18,260 nt of DNA from an uncultured Oscillospiraceae bacterium (GTDB lineage: Bacteria; Bacillota; Clostridia; Oscillospirales; Ruminococcaceae): contig USLH01000029.1 in the NCBI GenBank assembly GCA_900555435.1, forward strand, positions 1 through 18,260, given 5' to 3'. Positions 5,748 through 13,686 of the stretch are shown here, piece after piece. The notes under the pieces are model-generated. The model was not told where the DNA came from. It saw only the letters and a program-made list of their open reading frames with translations, and ran no database searches. How positions within the stretch are numbered: the stretch's first letter is position 1; each line of letters opens with the position of its first letter. The position numbers and the translations under genes were made by a program.

Positions 5748-6884
5748 ATGGAAATGCGTCAGTATCGGGATACCGACGTCAAAGTTTCCCTACTGGGGAT
5801 GGGATGTATGCGGCTTCCGAAGGCGGATCCGGAAAAGGAAGACATCGACTACGAAAAAGCGCAGGAGATCATCGATTACGCCTATGCTAACGGGGTCAAT
5901 TATTTTGACACCGCTTACGGTTATCACGGCGGCCAGTCGGAGCTTTTCGTGGGGCAAGCTTTGAAAAAATATCCTCGTGAGAGCTTTTTCCTTGCCAGCA
6001 AGATGCCCATCTGGTGCGTCAAGGAAAAAGGCGACGTGGAGCGGATCTTCAACGAGCAGCTCCAGCGGTGCCAGACGGATTATTTCGACTTTTACCTGTT
6101 CCATTCCCAGAACGCGGCGAATTTTCAGAAATGTCAGGAGTTCGGTGTTTACGAGTTCCTTTCGCAGATGAAAGCGGAGGGGAAGATCCGGCGGCTGGGG
6201 TTCTCCTTCCATGATACGCCGGAGGTGCTGCGGCACATCTGCGACACCTATCCGTGGGATTTTGCCCAGATCCAGCTGAATTATCTGGACTGGGAAATGC
6301 AGGACGCCAAGACCCAGTACCAGATCCTGAACGACCGGGAGATCCCGGTGATCGTGATGGAGCCGGTTCGGGGCGGCGCGCTGGCGAGTCCCTGTGAGGC
6401 GGCGGATATTCTGTTCCGGGAAGAACGTCCGGACAAGAGCGTGGCTTCCTGGGCCATCCGGTTTGCTGCCAGCCTTCCCGGCGTTTTGACCGTTTTAAGC
6501 GGGATGTCCAACATGGAGCAGGTCCGGGACAACGTGGACACCATGACCCGCTTTGAGCCTTTGACGGATCGGGAGCGGGAAGTAATCGATGAGGCGCTGG
6601 AAGCCTATCGGAAGAAGGACACCGTCCCCTGCACCGGCTGCCGGTACTGCATGGACTGTCCCTTCGGTGTGGACATTCCGAAGATGTTTTCTCTCTATAA
6701 CCACTATGTGCTGGATCGGGATGGGGAGGACTATCTGGAAGCCTACGAGGCGCAGCCGGAAAGCCAGCGGGCGGATCAGTGTCAAGCCTGCGGCGCCTGT
6801 ATGGAAAAATGTCCCCAGCACATCCGCATTCCCGATCAGATGGTGACAATCCGGGAAACCGTGGAAAAAATAAGCACCAAGTAA
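5748..6884 (+). CDS. Aldo/keto reductase with C-terminal 2x[4Fe-4S] ferredoxin domain
   Basis: This 378-residue cytoplasmic enzyme has two domains. Residues 1-285 form an AKR barrel with the catalytic tetrad visible as Asp54 and Tyr59 (F-D-T-A-Y-G-Y), Lys85 (A-S-K-M-P) and His119 (L-F-H-S). Residues 290-378 form a bacterial ferredoxin-like tail. One cluster set is C295-C298-C301-C304-P and the second is C345-C348-C351-C355-P. This fusion is common in Clostridia and is thought to link carbonyl reduction to electron transfer, but the substrate cannot be told from sequence. AAGGAGG at 5734-5740 is 7 bp from the ATG. The aminotransferase gene begins 18-27 bp after the stop with no terminator between, so the two are probably cotranscribed. 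Confidence 0.93.
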   Translation: MEMRQYRDTDVKVSLLGMGCMRLPKADPEKEDIDYEKAQEIIDYAYANGVNYFDTAYGYHGGQSELFVGQALKKYPRESFFLASKMPIWCVKEKGDVERIFNEQLQRCQTDYFDFYLFHSQNAANFQKCQEFGVYEFLSQMKAEGKIRRLGFSFHDTPEVLRHICDTYPWDFAQIQLNYLDWEMQDAKTQYQILNDREIPVIVMEPVRGGALASPCEAADILFREERPDKSVASWAIRFAASLPGVLTVLSGMSNMEQVRDNVDTMTRFEPLTDREREVIDEALEAYRKKDTVPCTGCRYCMDCPFGVDIPKMFSLYNHYVLDRDGEDYLEAYEAQPESQRADQCQACGACMEKCPQHIRIPDQMVTIRETVEKISTK

Positions 6885-6911
6885 TCCTTAAAAAGAAAGA
6901 ACGTGGAAAAA

Positions 6912-8102
6912 ATGGAGTATCGTTTCGCAGACCGCATCAACAACCTGAAACCTTCCGCAATTCGGGAGATCCTAAAAAACAGCGACCCGAATATCATCTC
7001 TCTTGCCGCAGGAAACCCTGCCGTGGAGTCCTTCCCGATTGCCGAAATGCAGGAGATTGCCAACAAGATCTTTGACGAAAACCCCGGCGTTGCTTTCCAG
7101 TACGGCATCACCGAAGGTTATCCGAAGCTCCGGGAGCTTTTGAAGAAACGCCTCCATGACAAGTTCCACATGGGAAGCGAAAACGATGATCTGATCGTCG
7201 TCAGCGGCGGCCAGCAGGCCATCGACCTGGCGACCAAGGTCCTCTGCAACGAGGGCGACGTGGTGGTCAGCGAAGATCCGGCCTTCATCGGTGCTTTGAA
7301 CACCTTCCGTTCCTATGCCGTGAAGCTGAAAGGCGTCCCTATGGAGGAGGACGGCATGGATACGGCTCGTTTGGAGCAGATCCTCAAGGAGACTCCTAAC
7401 GTAAAGCTCCTCTACACCATTCCCTCCTTCCAGAACCCGCTGGGCATCTGCACCAGTCTGGAGAAGCGGAAGGAGGTGTACCGCATCTGCGTCAAATACG
7501 GCGTGATGATTTTGGAGGACAACCCTTACGGCGAGCTGCGGTTTGCCGGGGAGGACATTCCCACCCTGAAATCCATGGACACCGAAGGGATCGTCATCTA
7601 TTGCGGCAGCATGAGCAAGGTTATGAGTGCCGGCATCCGGGTGGGCTTTGTTTTAGCGCCCAAGCCGGTGATTGCAAAGATGACCGTGGGCAAGCAGGCC
7701 AGCGACGTCCACACCAACCAGTTCTTCCAGATGCTCATTGCCGAGTATATGGAGAATTACGATTTTGATGCCCATATTGAGAAGATCCGCACCATCTATC
7801 GTCGAAAGAGCGGGTTGATGCTGGAGACCATCGAAAAATACTTCCCGAAGGAAGTGGGCTACACCCGTCCGGAAGGCGGGCTTTTCCTCTGGTGCACCCT
7901 GCCGGAGGGGGCGGATATGCTGGAGTTCGTGAAGTTTGCCAAGGAGAAAGGCGTTTCCGTGGTGCCGGGCATCGCCTTCAATGTGGAAGAGGACACTCCC
8001 AGCCGCTGCTTCCGCATCAACTATTCCACTCCCAGCGACGAGAAGGTCGTAGAGGGAACGAAGATCCTGGGTTTGGCACTTCAGGAATTCCTAAAGAAGT
8101 AA
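6912..8102 (+). CDS. PLP-dependent aminotransferase, class I/II (MocR-domain/2-aminoadipate type)
   Basis: This fold-type I aminotransferase has 396 residues from ATG 6912. The N-terminus F-A-D-R-I-N-N-L-K-P-S-A-I-R-E-I-L is typical of the 2-aminoadipate/kynurenine aminotransferase subgroup. That subgroup looks like the catalytic domain of MocR regulators without the DNA-binding part. Other motifs are I-S-L-A-A-G-N-P, V-S-G-G-Q-Q-A-I-D-L, P-S-F-Q-N-P-L-G, E-D-N-P-Y-G-E-L and the PLP lysine in S-M-S-K (Lys236), followed by A-G-I-R-V-G-F with the phosphate-binding Arg. The late R-I-N-Y-S motif supplies the substrate carboxylate Arg. An in-frame GTG at 6903 would add three residues. I prefer the ATG because it matches family N-termini, although the ribosome binding site is weak for either. 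Substrate is unknown. It lies downstream of the aldo/keto reductase in the same transcription unit. Confidence 0.93.
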   Translation: MEYRFADRINNLKPSAIREILKNSDPNIISLAAGNPAVESFPIAEMQEIANKIFDENPGVAFQYGITEGYPKLRELLKKRLHDKFHMGSENDDLIVVSGGQQAIDLATKVLCNEGDVVVSEDPAFIGALNTFRSYAVKLKGVPMEEDGMDTARLEQILKETPNVKLLYTIPSFQNPLGICTSLEKRKEVYRICVKYGVMILEDNPYGELRFAGEDIPTLKSMDTEGIVIYCGSMSKVMSAGIRVGFVLAPKPVIAKMTVGKQASDVHTNQFFQMLIAEYMENYDFDAHIEKIRTIYRRKSGLMLETIEKYFPKEVGYTRPEGGLFLWCTLPEGADMLEFVKFAKEKGVSVVPGIAFNVEEDTPSRCFRINYSTPSDEKVVEGTKILGLALQEFLKK

Positions 8103-8112
8103 GGAAAAACTG

Positions 8113-8144
8113 AAACGGCTCCGGGGTGATCCGGAGCCGTTTTG
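8113..8144 (+). terminator. Rho-independent terminator after the aminotransferase
   Basis: A 12-bp perfect stem pairs AAACGGCTCCGG (8113-8124) with CCGGAGCCGTTT (8131-8142). The loop is 6 nt and the T-run is short. Confidence 0.85.
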
Positions 8145-8172
8145 AAGTGTGGGTTTGTTCATAAAAAATCGG

Positions 8173-8201
8173 TTGAAAACCCTACGCAAATGGTGTACAA
8201 T
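8173..8201 (+). promoter_or_regulatory. Sigma-A type promoter of the TSCPD gene
   Basis: TTGAAA at 8173-8178, a 17-bp spacer and TACAAT at 8196-8201, 31 bp before the start codon. Confidence 0.8.
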
Positions 8202-8232
8202 AAAACGAAAGAGGAAAAAGGAGAATGTGACT

Positions 8233-8490
8233 ATGACTCTCAGTTATCGCCCTCACGGGGTATGTTCCCAGAAGATTGACCTGACCATTGAGGATGGGAT
8301 CGTGAAAAATGTGCGCTTCACCGGTGGGTGCATTGGCAATACTCAAGGAGTGGCTGCTTTGTGCATCGGCAGGAAGGCCGAAGAGCTGATTCCTCTTTTG
8401 AAGGGGATTCGTTGCGGCATGAAGACCACCTCCTGTCCCGCTCAGCTGGCGGAAGCCATGCAGGAAGCGCTTGACGAAGAGGCAAAGTAA
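8233..8490 (+). CDS. TSCPD domain protein (TIGR03905 type)
   Basis: This is a small 85-residue protein made of a single TSCPD domain. Landmarks are Y-R-P-x-G-V-C-S near the N-terminus, F-T-G-G-C-I-G-N-T-Q-G-V near residue 35, and the family signature T-S-C-P-A-Q-L-A near residue 70. Four of the cysteines (C12, C37, C47 and the TSCPD Cys) sit at characteristic places. The domain also occurs in some ribonucleotide reductase-related proteins, but the stand-alone form has no established function that I can state. ATG 8233 was chosen over longer upstream options because AAAAGGAGA at 8216-8224 precedes it and the domain starts at once. It has its own promoter after a terminator, and metA follows from another promoter. 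Confidence 0.88.
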   Translation: MTLSYRPHGVCSQKIDLTIEDGIVKNVRFTGGCIGNTQGVAALCIGRKAEELIPLLKGIRCGMKTTSCPAQLAEAMQEALDEEAK

Positions 8491-8516
8491 GCTGTCTGCT
8501 TCCGGCGGACAAGCCC

Positions 8517-8545
8517 TTGCAAACTTCTGCGGATTGTGATATGAT
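8517..8545 (+). promoter_or_regulatory. Sigma-A type promoter of metA
   Basis: TTGCAA at 8517-8522, a 17-bp spacer and TATGAT at 8540-8545, 34 bp before the metA start. The 89-bp gap has no room for a SAM riboswitch, and no S-box motifs are seen. Confidence 0.75.
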
Positions 8546-8579
8546 GAAAAGGATCTAAAGAAGAAAGGGAGGGCAGGGT

Positions 8580-9509
8580 ATGCCCATTAAGATACCGGCT
8601 TCGCTGCCGGCCAACTCCGTCCTGCAGAGGGAAAATATTTTCGTCATGGACGAGGAGCGGGCGGATCATCAGGATATCCGTCCTCTGAAAATCGCTATCC
8701 TGAACCTGATGCCGAAGAAGGTGGAGACGGAGACGCAGATGCTGCGGCTGCTGTCCAATACGCCGCTGCAGATCGATCTGGAGCTGCTTCAGATGAGATC
8801 TCACGTTTCCAGAAATACTGACGACGATCACCTGTTCCGGTATTATAAGACCCTTGACGACGTGAAGGGTCAGCGGTTTGACGGGCTGATCATTACCGGC
8901 GCACCGGTGGAGCAGATGCCCTTTGAAGAGGTGGACTACTGGTCGGAGCTTTGTCAGGTGTTCGAGTGGTCGAAGACCAACGTTTATTCTACCTTCCACA
9001 TCTGCTGGGGGGCGCAGGCGGGGCTTTATTATCATTACGGCATTCCCAAATACGACCTGCCGGAGAAAATGTTCGGCATTTTCCCCCATACGGTAGAGCA
9101 GCCGTTTCATCAGCTGCTGAGAGGCTTTGACGAGCTGTTTTACGTTCCCCATTCCCGTCATACGGAAGTGCGGGAAGAAGACATTCTGAAGCACCCGGAG
9201 CTGGAGATTCTGACCCGGTCGGAGGAATCCGGTGTTCACATCGTGGCGGATCGTTCCGGGCGGCAGTTCTTTGTTACGGGCCATTCGGAATATGATCGGG
9301 ACACGTTGGCGGCGGAATATTTCAGAGATCTGAAAAAAGGTCTTCCGATCCATATCCCCGCTCATTATTTTGAAGACGACGACCCGAAAAAGTCTCCGAA
9401 ATTCATCTGGCGGGGGCACGCCAATCTGTTGTTTGTCAACTGGCTCAATTATTTTGTATATCAGCAAACGCCCTTTAATCTGGAGGAAATGGATCGCTCC
9501 CGGAGCTGA
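8580..9509 (+). CDS. metA: Homoserine O-acetyltransferase (MetA family)
   Basis: This 309-residue cytoplasmic enzyme activates homoserine for methionine synthesis. The fold is the glutamine-amidotransferase-like MetA type. The nucleophile is Cys142 in F-H-I-C-W-G-A-Q-A-G. His235 and Glu237 lie in V-T-G-H-S-E-Y and complete the active site at exactly the family numbering. Residue 111 in I-T-G-A-P-V-E is Glu. In this family Glu at 111 marks acetyl-CoA use and Gly marks succinyl-CoA use, so acetyltransferase is the better name even though databases often call it succinyltransferase. The start ATG has AAAGGGAGGG at 8564-8573, 6 bp upstream. It is transcribed alone from its own promoter. Other methionine pathway genes are not in the window. 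Confidence 0.96.
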   Translation: MPIKIPASLPANSVLQRENIFVMDEERADHQDIRPLKIAILNLMPKKVETETQMLRLLSNTPLQIDLELLQMRSHVSRNTDDDHLFRYYKTLDDVKGQRFDGLIITGAPVEQMPFEEVDYWSELCQVFEWSKTNVYSTFHICWGAQAGLYYHYGIPKYDLPEKMFGIFPHTVEQPFHQLLRGFDELFYVPHSRHTEVREEDILKHPELEILTRSEESGVHIVADRSGRQFFVTGHSEYDRDTLAAEYFRDLKKGLPIHIPAHYFEDDDPKKSPKFIWRGHANLLFVNWLNYFVYQQTPFNLEEMDRSRS

Positions 9510-9577
9510 GCTTTGGGGATGGTTCGACAGAATCCGGGTATCATAAGGTAAAGTCCAACAGAAAGGATCGAAAAATC

Positions 9578-9778
9578 ATGGTTGTTACGAAAGAATCCGT
9601 TATCGGCGATGTTCTGGACGCAGCTCCCACCACGGCACAGTTCTTCCTTGGCATGGGGATGCATTGCTTAGGCTGTCCTTCCGCCCGGGGCGAGTCCATT
9701 GAGGATGCCTGCGCCGTTCATGGCGTGGATCCCGATGAGCTGGTCAAAGAGATCAATGATTTTCTTGCCGCAAAGTAA
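9578..9778 (+). CDS. DUF1858 protein (hybrid-cluster-protein-associated redox disulfide type)
   Basis: This 66-residue protein is a single DUF1858 domain: V-T-K-E-S-V-I-G-D-V-L, then the helix T-A-Q-F-F-L-G-M-G-M-H-C-L-G-C-P, then a C-terminal helical pair. Cys30 and Cys33 form a C-x2-C motif followed by Pro, typical of the group described as hybrid-cluster-protein-associated redox disulfide proteins. A redox or metal-binding role is inferred from that motif. No hybrid cluster protein gene is adjacent. AAAGGA at 9562-9567 is 10 bp from the ATG. No clear promoter is seen in the 68 bp after metA, so read-through from metA is possible. A hairpin follows the stop codon. Confidence 0.9.
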   Translation: MVVTKESVIGDVLDAAPTTAQFFLGMGMHCLGCPSARGESIEDACAVHGVDPDELVKEINDFLAAK

Positions 9779-9786
9779 GGAATCCG

Positions 9787-9818
9787 AAAATGGGGGCGCT
9801 TGACGGCGTCCCCATTTT
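9787..9818 (+). terminator. Hairpin terminator after the DUF1858 gene, just upstream of trmK
   Basis: A 13-bp stem (one G-T pair) pairs the arm beginning AAAATGGGG at 9787-9799 with the arm ending CCCCATTTT at 9806-9818. The loop is 6 nt. The T-run is only the paired TTTT, and the hairpin ends 21 bp before the trmK start. Confidence 0.75.
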
Positions 9819-9839
9819 GACGTTTCAGGAGGAGTTTTT

Positions 9840-10541
9840 ATGATGGCATTGGACGGGCGGCTTTCCGCTGCGGCGGAGCTGGTAACGCCGGGCGGCTTTT
9901 TGGTGGATGTGGGGACGGATCATGGATATCTGCCGGTCTATCTGGCAAAAGAGGGAAAGATCCGAGGGGCGCTGGCCACCGATGTGAATCTTCAGCCCCT
10001 TCAGTCGGCGGAAGGAAACATTGCCGCCGCCGGAGTGGAGGAAAAGGTGAAGACCCAGCTGGCGGATGGGCTTACCGGCGTTTCTTTGGAAGGTGTGACC
10101 GATCTGGTCCTTGCGGGGATGGGCGGAATGCTCATTGCGGAGATTTTAGAAAAGCGGCTGCCGGAGCTTTACAGGATCCGTCTGATCTTACAGCCCATGA
10201 CGCAGGCACCTTTCCTGCGGCAGTGGCTCTGCACCAACGGCCTGGAGATCCGGTCGGAAACGCCGGCGGAAGCAGGCGGGAAAAGCTATACAGTCATAGA
10301 AGCGTACTATACAGGAAAAGCCATGGCCTGCAGCGAGCTGTTCGCCCATGTGGGGAAGATCCCGGAAGCCGCAAAAGATCCGGAAAAACGGGAAGCGGCG
10401 AAAAAATACTTAAAGCTCCTGAATCGGAAGCTGCAGGTGATCGCTTACGGCATGAAGCAGTCGGGAAAGGATCCGGAAGGGACGGAGAAGTTTTCCCGGC
10501 TGGCGGAAGCCGTCCATACCATAGAGGAGGGGATCGAATGA
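9840..10541 (+). CDS. trmK: tRNA (adenine(22)-N1)-methyltransferase
   Basis: This 233-residue Rossmann-fold SAM-dependent methyltransferase modifies A22 of tRNA. Motif I is V-D-V-G-T-D-H-G-Y-L-P-V-Y-L and the acidic end of the second strand is A-T-D-V. The family-specific L-V-L-A-G-M-G-G-M-L-I-A and L-Q-P-M-T-Q-A-P-F-L-R follow. The C-terminal third is a basic helical extension, as in the TrmK/YqfN family, whose usual length (about 230) it matches. AGGAGGAG at 9827-9834 precedes two adjacent ATGs at 9840 and 9843; the first is taken. The stop overlaps the ATG of the NIF3-family gene (ATGA), a pairing conserved in Firmicutes (trmK-yqfO). Confidence 0.94.
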   Translation: MMALDGRLSAAAELVTPGGFLVDVGTDHGYLPVYLAKEGKIRGALATDVNLQPLQSAEGNIAAAGVEEKVKTQLADGLTGVSLEGVTDLVLAGMGGMLIAEILEKRLPELYRIRLILQPMTQAPFLRQWLCTNGLEIRSETPAEAGGKSYTVIEAYYTGKAMACSELFAHVGKIPEAAKDPEKREAAKKYLKLLNRKLQVIAYGMKQSGKDPEGTEKFSRLAEAVHTIEEGIE

Positions 10542-11296
10542 GCACAGTCGGAGAGATCTACAAGGTGCTGGATCAATGGGCGTCTTTTTCCACGGCAGAG
10601 AGTTTTGACAACAGCGGTCTTCTCATTGGTGGGATGGAGCAGTCGGTCTCCTTCTGCCTGCTGGCGCTGGATCTGACTCAGGCGGTCTGCGAGGAAGCAG
10701 CGGAGCGGGGGGCACAACTGGTGATTACCCACCATCCGGTAATCTTCGACCCCTTGCGGCGGGTGGATGCGGAAAGCGTCGTTTATAACGCTGTGCAGGC
10801 AGGGATCGCTGTGATCTCCACCCACACCTGCATGGATAAAGCCCACGGCGGCGTCAGCGATGTGCTGGCGGAGAAGCTGGGACTGATCCAGGTGGAAGAT
10901 CTTCCCGGAGGGGAAGGGTTCGTGAAGATCGGCGAGCCGGAGGAGCTGGTGAACGGCTTGGATCTGGCCCGCAGCGTGAAGGAGAAGCTGGGGCTTGGAG
11001 CCTTAAGGGTCTATGATGCAGGCTTTTTAGTGAGGAAAGCGGCGGTCTGCTCCGGTTCCGGCGGCAGCTTCTTAAAAGAAGTGATCGCAGCCGGCGCCGA
11101 CGCTTACATCACCGGCGATATCAAGCACGATGTGGTCGTATCAGCTGCCAATGCGGGGCTGACTCTGATCGATGCCGGGCATTATGAAACGGAAGAGATC
11201 ATTTTAGAGCCCATTGCGAAATATCTGGAGAAGCGTTTCCCGGAAGTACAGTTCGAGCGGGCGAAAACCGACGAGCCGCTGTTCCGGCAGCTTTGA
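10538..11296 (+). CDS. NIF3-family dinuclear metal-centre protein (YqfO type, short form)
   Basis: This is a 252-residue member of the Nif3/YbgI/YqfO family, which forms ring-shaped hexamers with two metal ions per subunit. Ligands are visible as His65 and His66 (I-T-H-H-P-V-I-F), Asp100 (H-T-C-M-D) and His215 with Glu218 (D-A-G-H-Y-E-T-E). Other landmarks are E-S-F-D-N-S-G-L-L-I-G near the N-terminus and A-Y-I-T-G-D-I-K-H-D. It lacks the PII-like insert that makes the B. subtilis protein about 370 residues. The biochemical role of the family is not firmly established. ATG 10538 overlaps the trmK stop by four bases and has GAGGAGG 7 bp upstream, so translation is probably coupled. An in-frame opening further upstream lies inside trmK and is not used. 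The stop codon abuts the spoIIE stop codon. Confidence 0.94.
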   Translation: MSTVGEIYKVLDQWASFSTAESFDNSGLLIGGMEQSVSFCLLALDLTQAVCEEAAERGAQLVITHHPVIFDPLRRVDAESVVYNAVQAGIAVISTHTCMDKAHGGVSDVLAEKLGLIQVEDLPGGEGFVKIGEPEELVNGLDLARSVKEKLGLGALRVYDAGFLVRKAAVCSGSGGSFLKEVIAAGADAYITGDIKHDVVVSAANAGLTLIDAGHYETEEIILEPIAKYLEKRFPEVQFERAKTDEPLFRQL

Positions 11297-13624
11297 TCAG
11301 GCGGTGCGGCAGACCTTCGCTACGGCTACGGTGATGTCGTCTTCCGGCTGCTGCTGGCGGCGTTTAGCTAAAAGCGCCAGCTTTTCCGCCGCTTCCTTCG
11401 GCGGGAGGGCACCTACCGCCTGCAGTTCATCGGCGAACCACTGTTCCGAGATCGGGAGGGCGCCGTCGGTGACCAGGACTAAGACGTCCCCCTCCCTGAG
11501 AGGGATGGAGCGGCGATCATAGGAGATGCCCTGTAAGATCCCGGCGGGGAGGCTGTTCCCGGAGAGAATGACGACCTTCCCGTCCCGGAGGAGGAAGGAG
11601 CTGGCGGCTCCGGCTTTTAAAAACTCTGCTGTTCCGGCGTACAGATCGATGCAGGCAATGTCCAGAGTAGCGAGGGATTCGTCCCCTGCCTTGACGAGAA
11701 GGGCGGAGTTGATGAATTTTAAGGCGGAGTCGAAGCCAAAGCCTGCCTTGACCAGCTTTAACACAAAGCTGCAGGTCATGACGGAATCCACGGCAGCCCG
11801 TCCGCCGCAGCCCATGCCGTCGCTTAAGAGAATGTGGGCATAGCCTCTGGGGTCGGCAAAATATTCGCAGCAGTCGCCGGAAACACGGTTGTTTTCGGCG
11901 ATTTTTTGCGCCGAAGCGAACTGGAGGGTGTACTGGGCTTCCTCAAAAAAGCAGATCTTTGTAAGTAATCCGGCTGTAACGATACAGGGGTTATCAAAGG
12001 GCCGGTTCAGGCGGTCCGAAAGCTGCCGGGTCAGGAACGACTGATCCAGAGAAAAGGGCGCTTTTCGGTAGATCTCTATCCGCAGGCGGTCGAATCGGTC
12101 TAAAACGCAGTAGACCTCGCCGGGATCCTCGCCTAATTCCTCCAGCAGGGCGCAGACCTTTGCGGCTCCGGCGGGGTCGGAAAGCTCGCCCTCCGCAATT
12201 TCGTTGCCGGCGTCCTTCAGCATTTCCGCTACACCCTCCAGCTGCTCCAATGCCACCTGCTTTGCCCCTAAGACTTTTCGACCGGCGTTTTCGTGGGAGA
12301 GGAATGCGTGGTAGTTCCCGTTGATCTCCCGGATCAGCTCGTCGGTTTTCGGACACTTGCTCCGGAAAAAGGGCGGCAGGTCTTCTTTGGTGATCCGGCC
12401 GTTTTTCCGGAGATTCGGCGTCAGCTTCTGCAGGGCGTCATTTGCCTGATTGTAGGCGGTCTCCCAGCAATAGAGCTTCAGTCCGCAGCGGCGGCAGACC
12501 CGGTCGGAGGCTTTGGAGTAAACGTCGGAAATATCGGCGGTTCCTACCTGGCTCAAGCGGCGGGACACGGCGTCGACGGACTCCCGGATGTCGGAGACTG
12601 TCCCGGCGGCGAACCGTAGCCGGGCGGCGATGTGGCCGCTTTCGGACAGGGGTTGTCCGGAGAGGGAGGGAGCGGCTGCAGGGGCGAACTTTTTCAAGAG
12701 CCGTTCCGGGACAAAAAGAAAGCAGGCGGATGCTGCCAGAACATCAAAGGCGGCAGTCAACGTTTCCGGGGAGCCGCCGGTCACTAAGGTTCCGGCGGTG
12801 TTCCCCAAGAGAAAGAGAGCTATCTGGACGGCTTTCCCGAAAGGGGAAAAGATGGCGGCGAGGAGGGCGGAAAAGGCCAAAACTCCGCCGCTTAAAGCAA
12901 GCTCCGGGGAAACGAGAGTTAAGGCAGCGGCAAGAGTTAGGCCCGCTGCGGCGGCAGTTTCCGGTTTCCGGCGGTTTGAAACGCACAGAAGAAAGAGCGC
13001 CGACAGGATCCGTCCCAGATGAAAAACGGAAAAGGAGATCCCGCAGAGCCCGGTAAAAAGGAAGAGTGCGGCGATCCAAAGGCTGGCCGATTGGATCCGG
13101 CTGGGGGCTGAAGTGCGGGCTTTTTCTCCGAAGAATAGCGGAAACGTCCGGATGCCCTGAACGGCAAACCAGGTCAGAGCCCCGCAGAGGAGTCCTTCGG
13201 CGAGGCTTAAGCAGATCCCGATCCCGCTTGCGTGATTTAAGATGTCGGATACAGTCAGGCAGCCGCCCAAAGAGACAGCCGAAAGAACGCAGAGCAGAGG
13301 GGTGGAAATTTTCGCAGTTTGGCGACCGGCAAGAAGGAGCTTGAAGGCCAGAATACAAAGCAGCGATGCAAGATAGGGAAGGCTGTCTGCAAAAGGGCTG
13401 CCGGTCAACCCGCCCAACAGTCCGCCTATAGCAGCTGCGAGAGACAGATCCGGCGGAAGGGCTGCGGCGAAGGCTGTCCCAAAAGGGGAGAACCCTCCTA
13501 AAATCCGAACGTTTGCCGCCAAAAAGGCACAGATCCCCGCTGCTCCGTATCGGATCCATCGGGTGACGTTTTTTCTGCGGGAACGAAAAGCTGTCGAAAA
13601 CTGCTGTCTGAGCATTCGATTCAC
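11297..13624 (-). CDS. spoIIE: Stage II sporulation protein E, membrane-bound PP2C phosphatase
   Basis: This protein has about 775 residues. Residues 1-320 form roughly ten membrane helices, the middle (about 320-560) is a soluble regulatory region with a Cys-rich patch (C-R-R-C-G-L-K-L-Y-C), and residues about 565-775 are a PP2C phosphatase. Metal-binding motifs are L-S-D-G-M-G-C-G near 602, V-T-D-G near 720 and D-D-I-T-V near 762. SpoIIE sits at the asymmetric division septum and dephosphorylates SpoIIAA to activate sigma-F in the forespore. The start is uncertain. AGAAAGG lies 4 bp before GTG 13624, ATG 13615 is 13 bp away, and TTG 13627 is too close. The promoter upstream has a 21-bp spacer, as expected for Spo0A control. 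The gene shows that the organism has sporulation machinery. Confidence 0.95.
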   Translation of the reverse strand: MNRMLRQQFSTAFRSRRKNVTRWIRYGAAGICAFLAANVRILGGFSPFGTAFAAALPPDLSLAAAIGGLLGGLTGSPFADSLPYLASLLCILAFKLLLAGRQTAKISTPLLCVLSAVSLGGCLTVSDILNHASGIGICLSLAEGLLCGALTWFAVQGIRTFPLFFGEKARTSAPSRIQSASLWIAALFLFTGLCGISFSVFHLGRILSALFLLCVSNRRKPETAAAAGLTLAAALTLVSPELALSGGVLAFSALLAAIFSPFGKAVQIALFLLGNTAGTLVTGGSPETLTAAFDVLAASACFLFVPERLLKKFAPAAAPSLSGQPLSESGHIAARLRFAAGTVSDIRESVDAVSRRLSQVGTADISDVYSKASDRVCRRCGLKLYCWETAYNQANDALQKLTPNLRKNGRITKEDLPPFFRSKCPKTDELIREINGNYHAFLSHENAGRKVLGAKQVALEQLEGVAEMLKDAGNEIAEGELSDPAGAAKVCALLEELGEDPGEVYCVLDRFDRLRIEIYRKAPFSLDQSFLTRQLSDRLNRPFDNPCIVTAGLLTKICFFEEAQYTLQFASAQKIAENNRVSGDCCEYFADPRGYAHILLSDGMGCGGRAAVDSVMTCSFVLKLVKAGFGFDSALKFINSALLVKAGDESLATLDIACIDLYAGTAEFLKAGAASSFLLRDGKVVILSGNSLPAGILQGISYDRRSIPLREGDVLVLVTDGALPISEQWFADELQAVGALPPKEAAEKLALLAKRRQQQPEDDITVAVAKVCRTA

Positions 13625-13653
13625 CAAACCTTTCTATTTGCTTGTCCGCTTTT

Positions 13654-13686
13654 ATTATACGGAAGAGGAGAAGGAAAAAATGTCAG
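13654..13686 (-). promoter_or_regulatory. Long-spacer promoter of spoIIE (candidate Spo0A-activated)
   Basis: On the minus strand a perfect TATAAT (complement of 13654-13659) has no -35 at 17 bp. At 21 bp there is CTGACA (complement of 13681-13686). A Spo0A-box-like CGACGAA (complement of 13702-13708) lies 15 bp further upstream. Confidence 0.55.

Noticed and set aside
8491..8579. A SAM riboswitch upstream of metA
   Set aside because: The gap is only 89 bp, already holds a full promoter and ribosome binding site, and shows no S-box helices.
8442..9467. A 341-residue open frame on the minus strand
   Set aside because: It is antisense to metA, which has all its catalytic residues. No ribosome binding site or family match is seen.
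10223..10537. N-terminal extension of the NIF3-family protein
   Set aside because: The extension lies within trmK in another frame and is low in complexity. The ATG at 10538 has a good ribosome binding site and matches family N-termini.
12442..13559. Long Arg/Pro-rich open frames on both strands inside spoIIE
   Set aside because: They arise from GC-rich codon use of spoIIE; the spoIIE frame carries recognisable membrane and phosphatase motifs.
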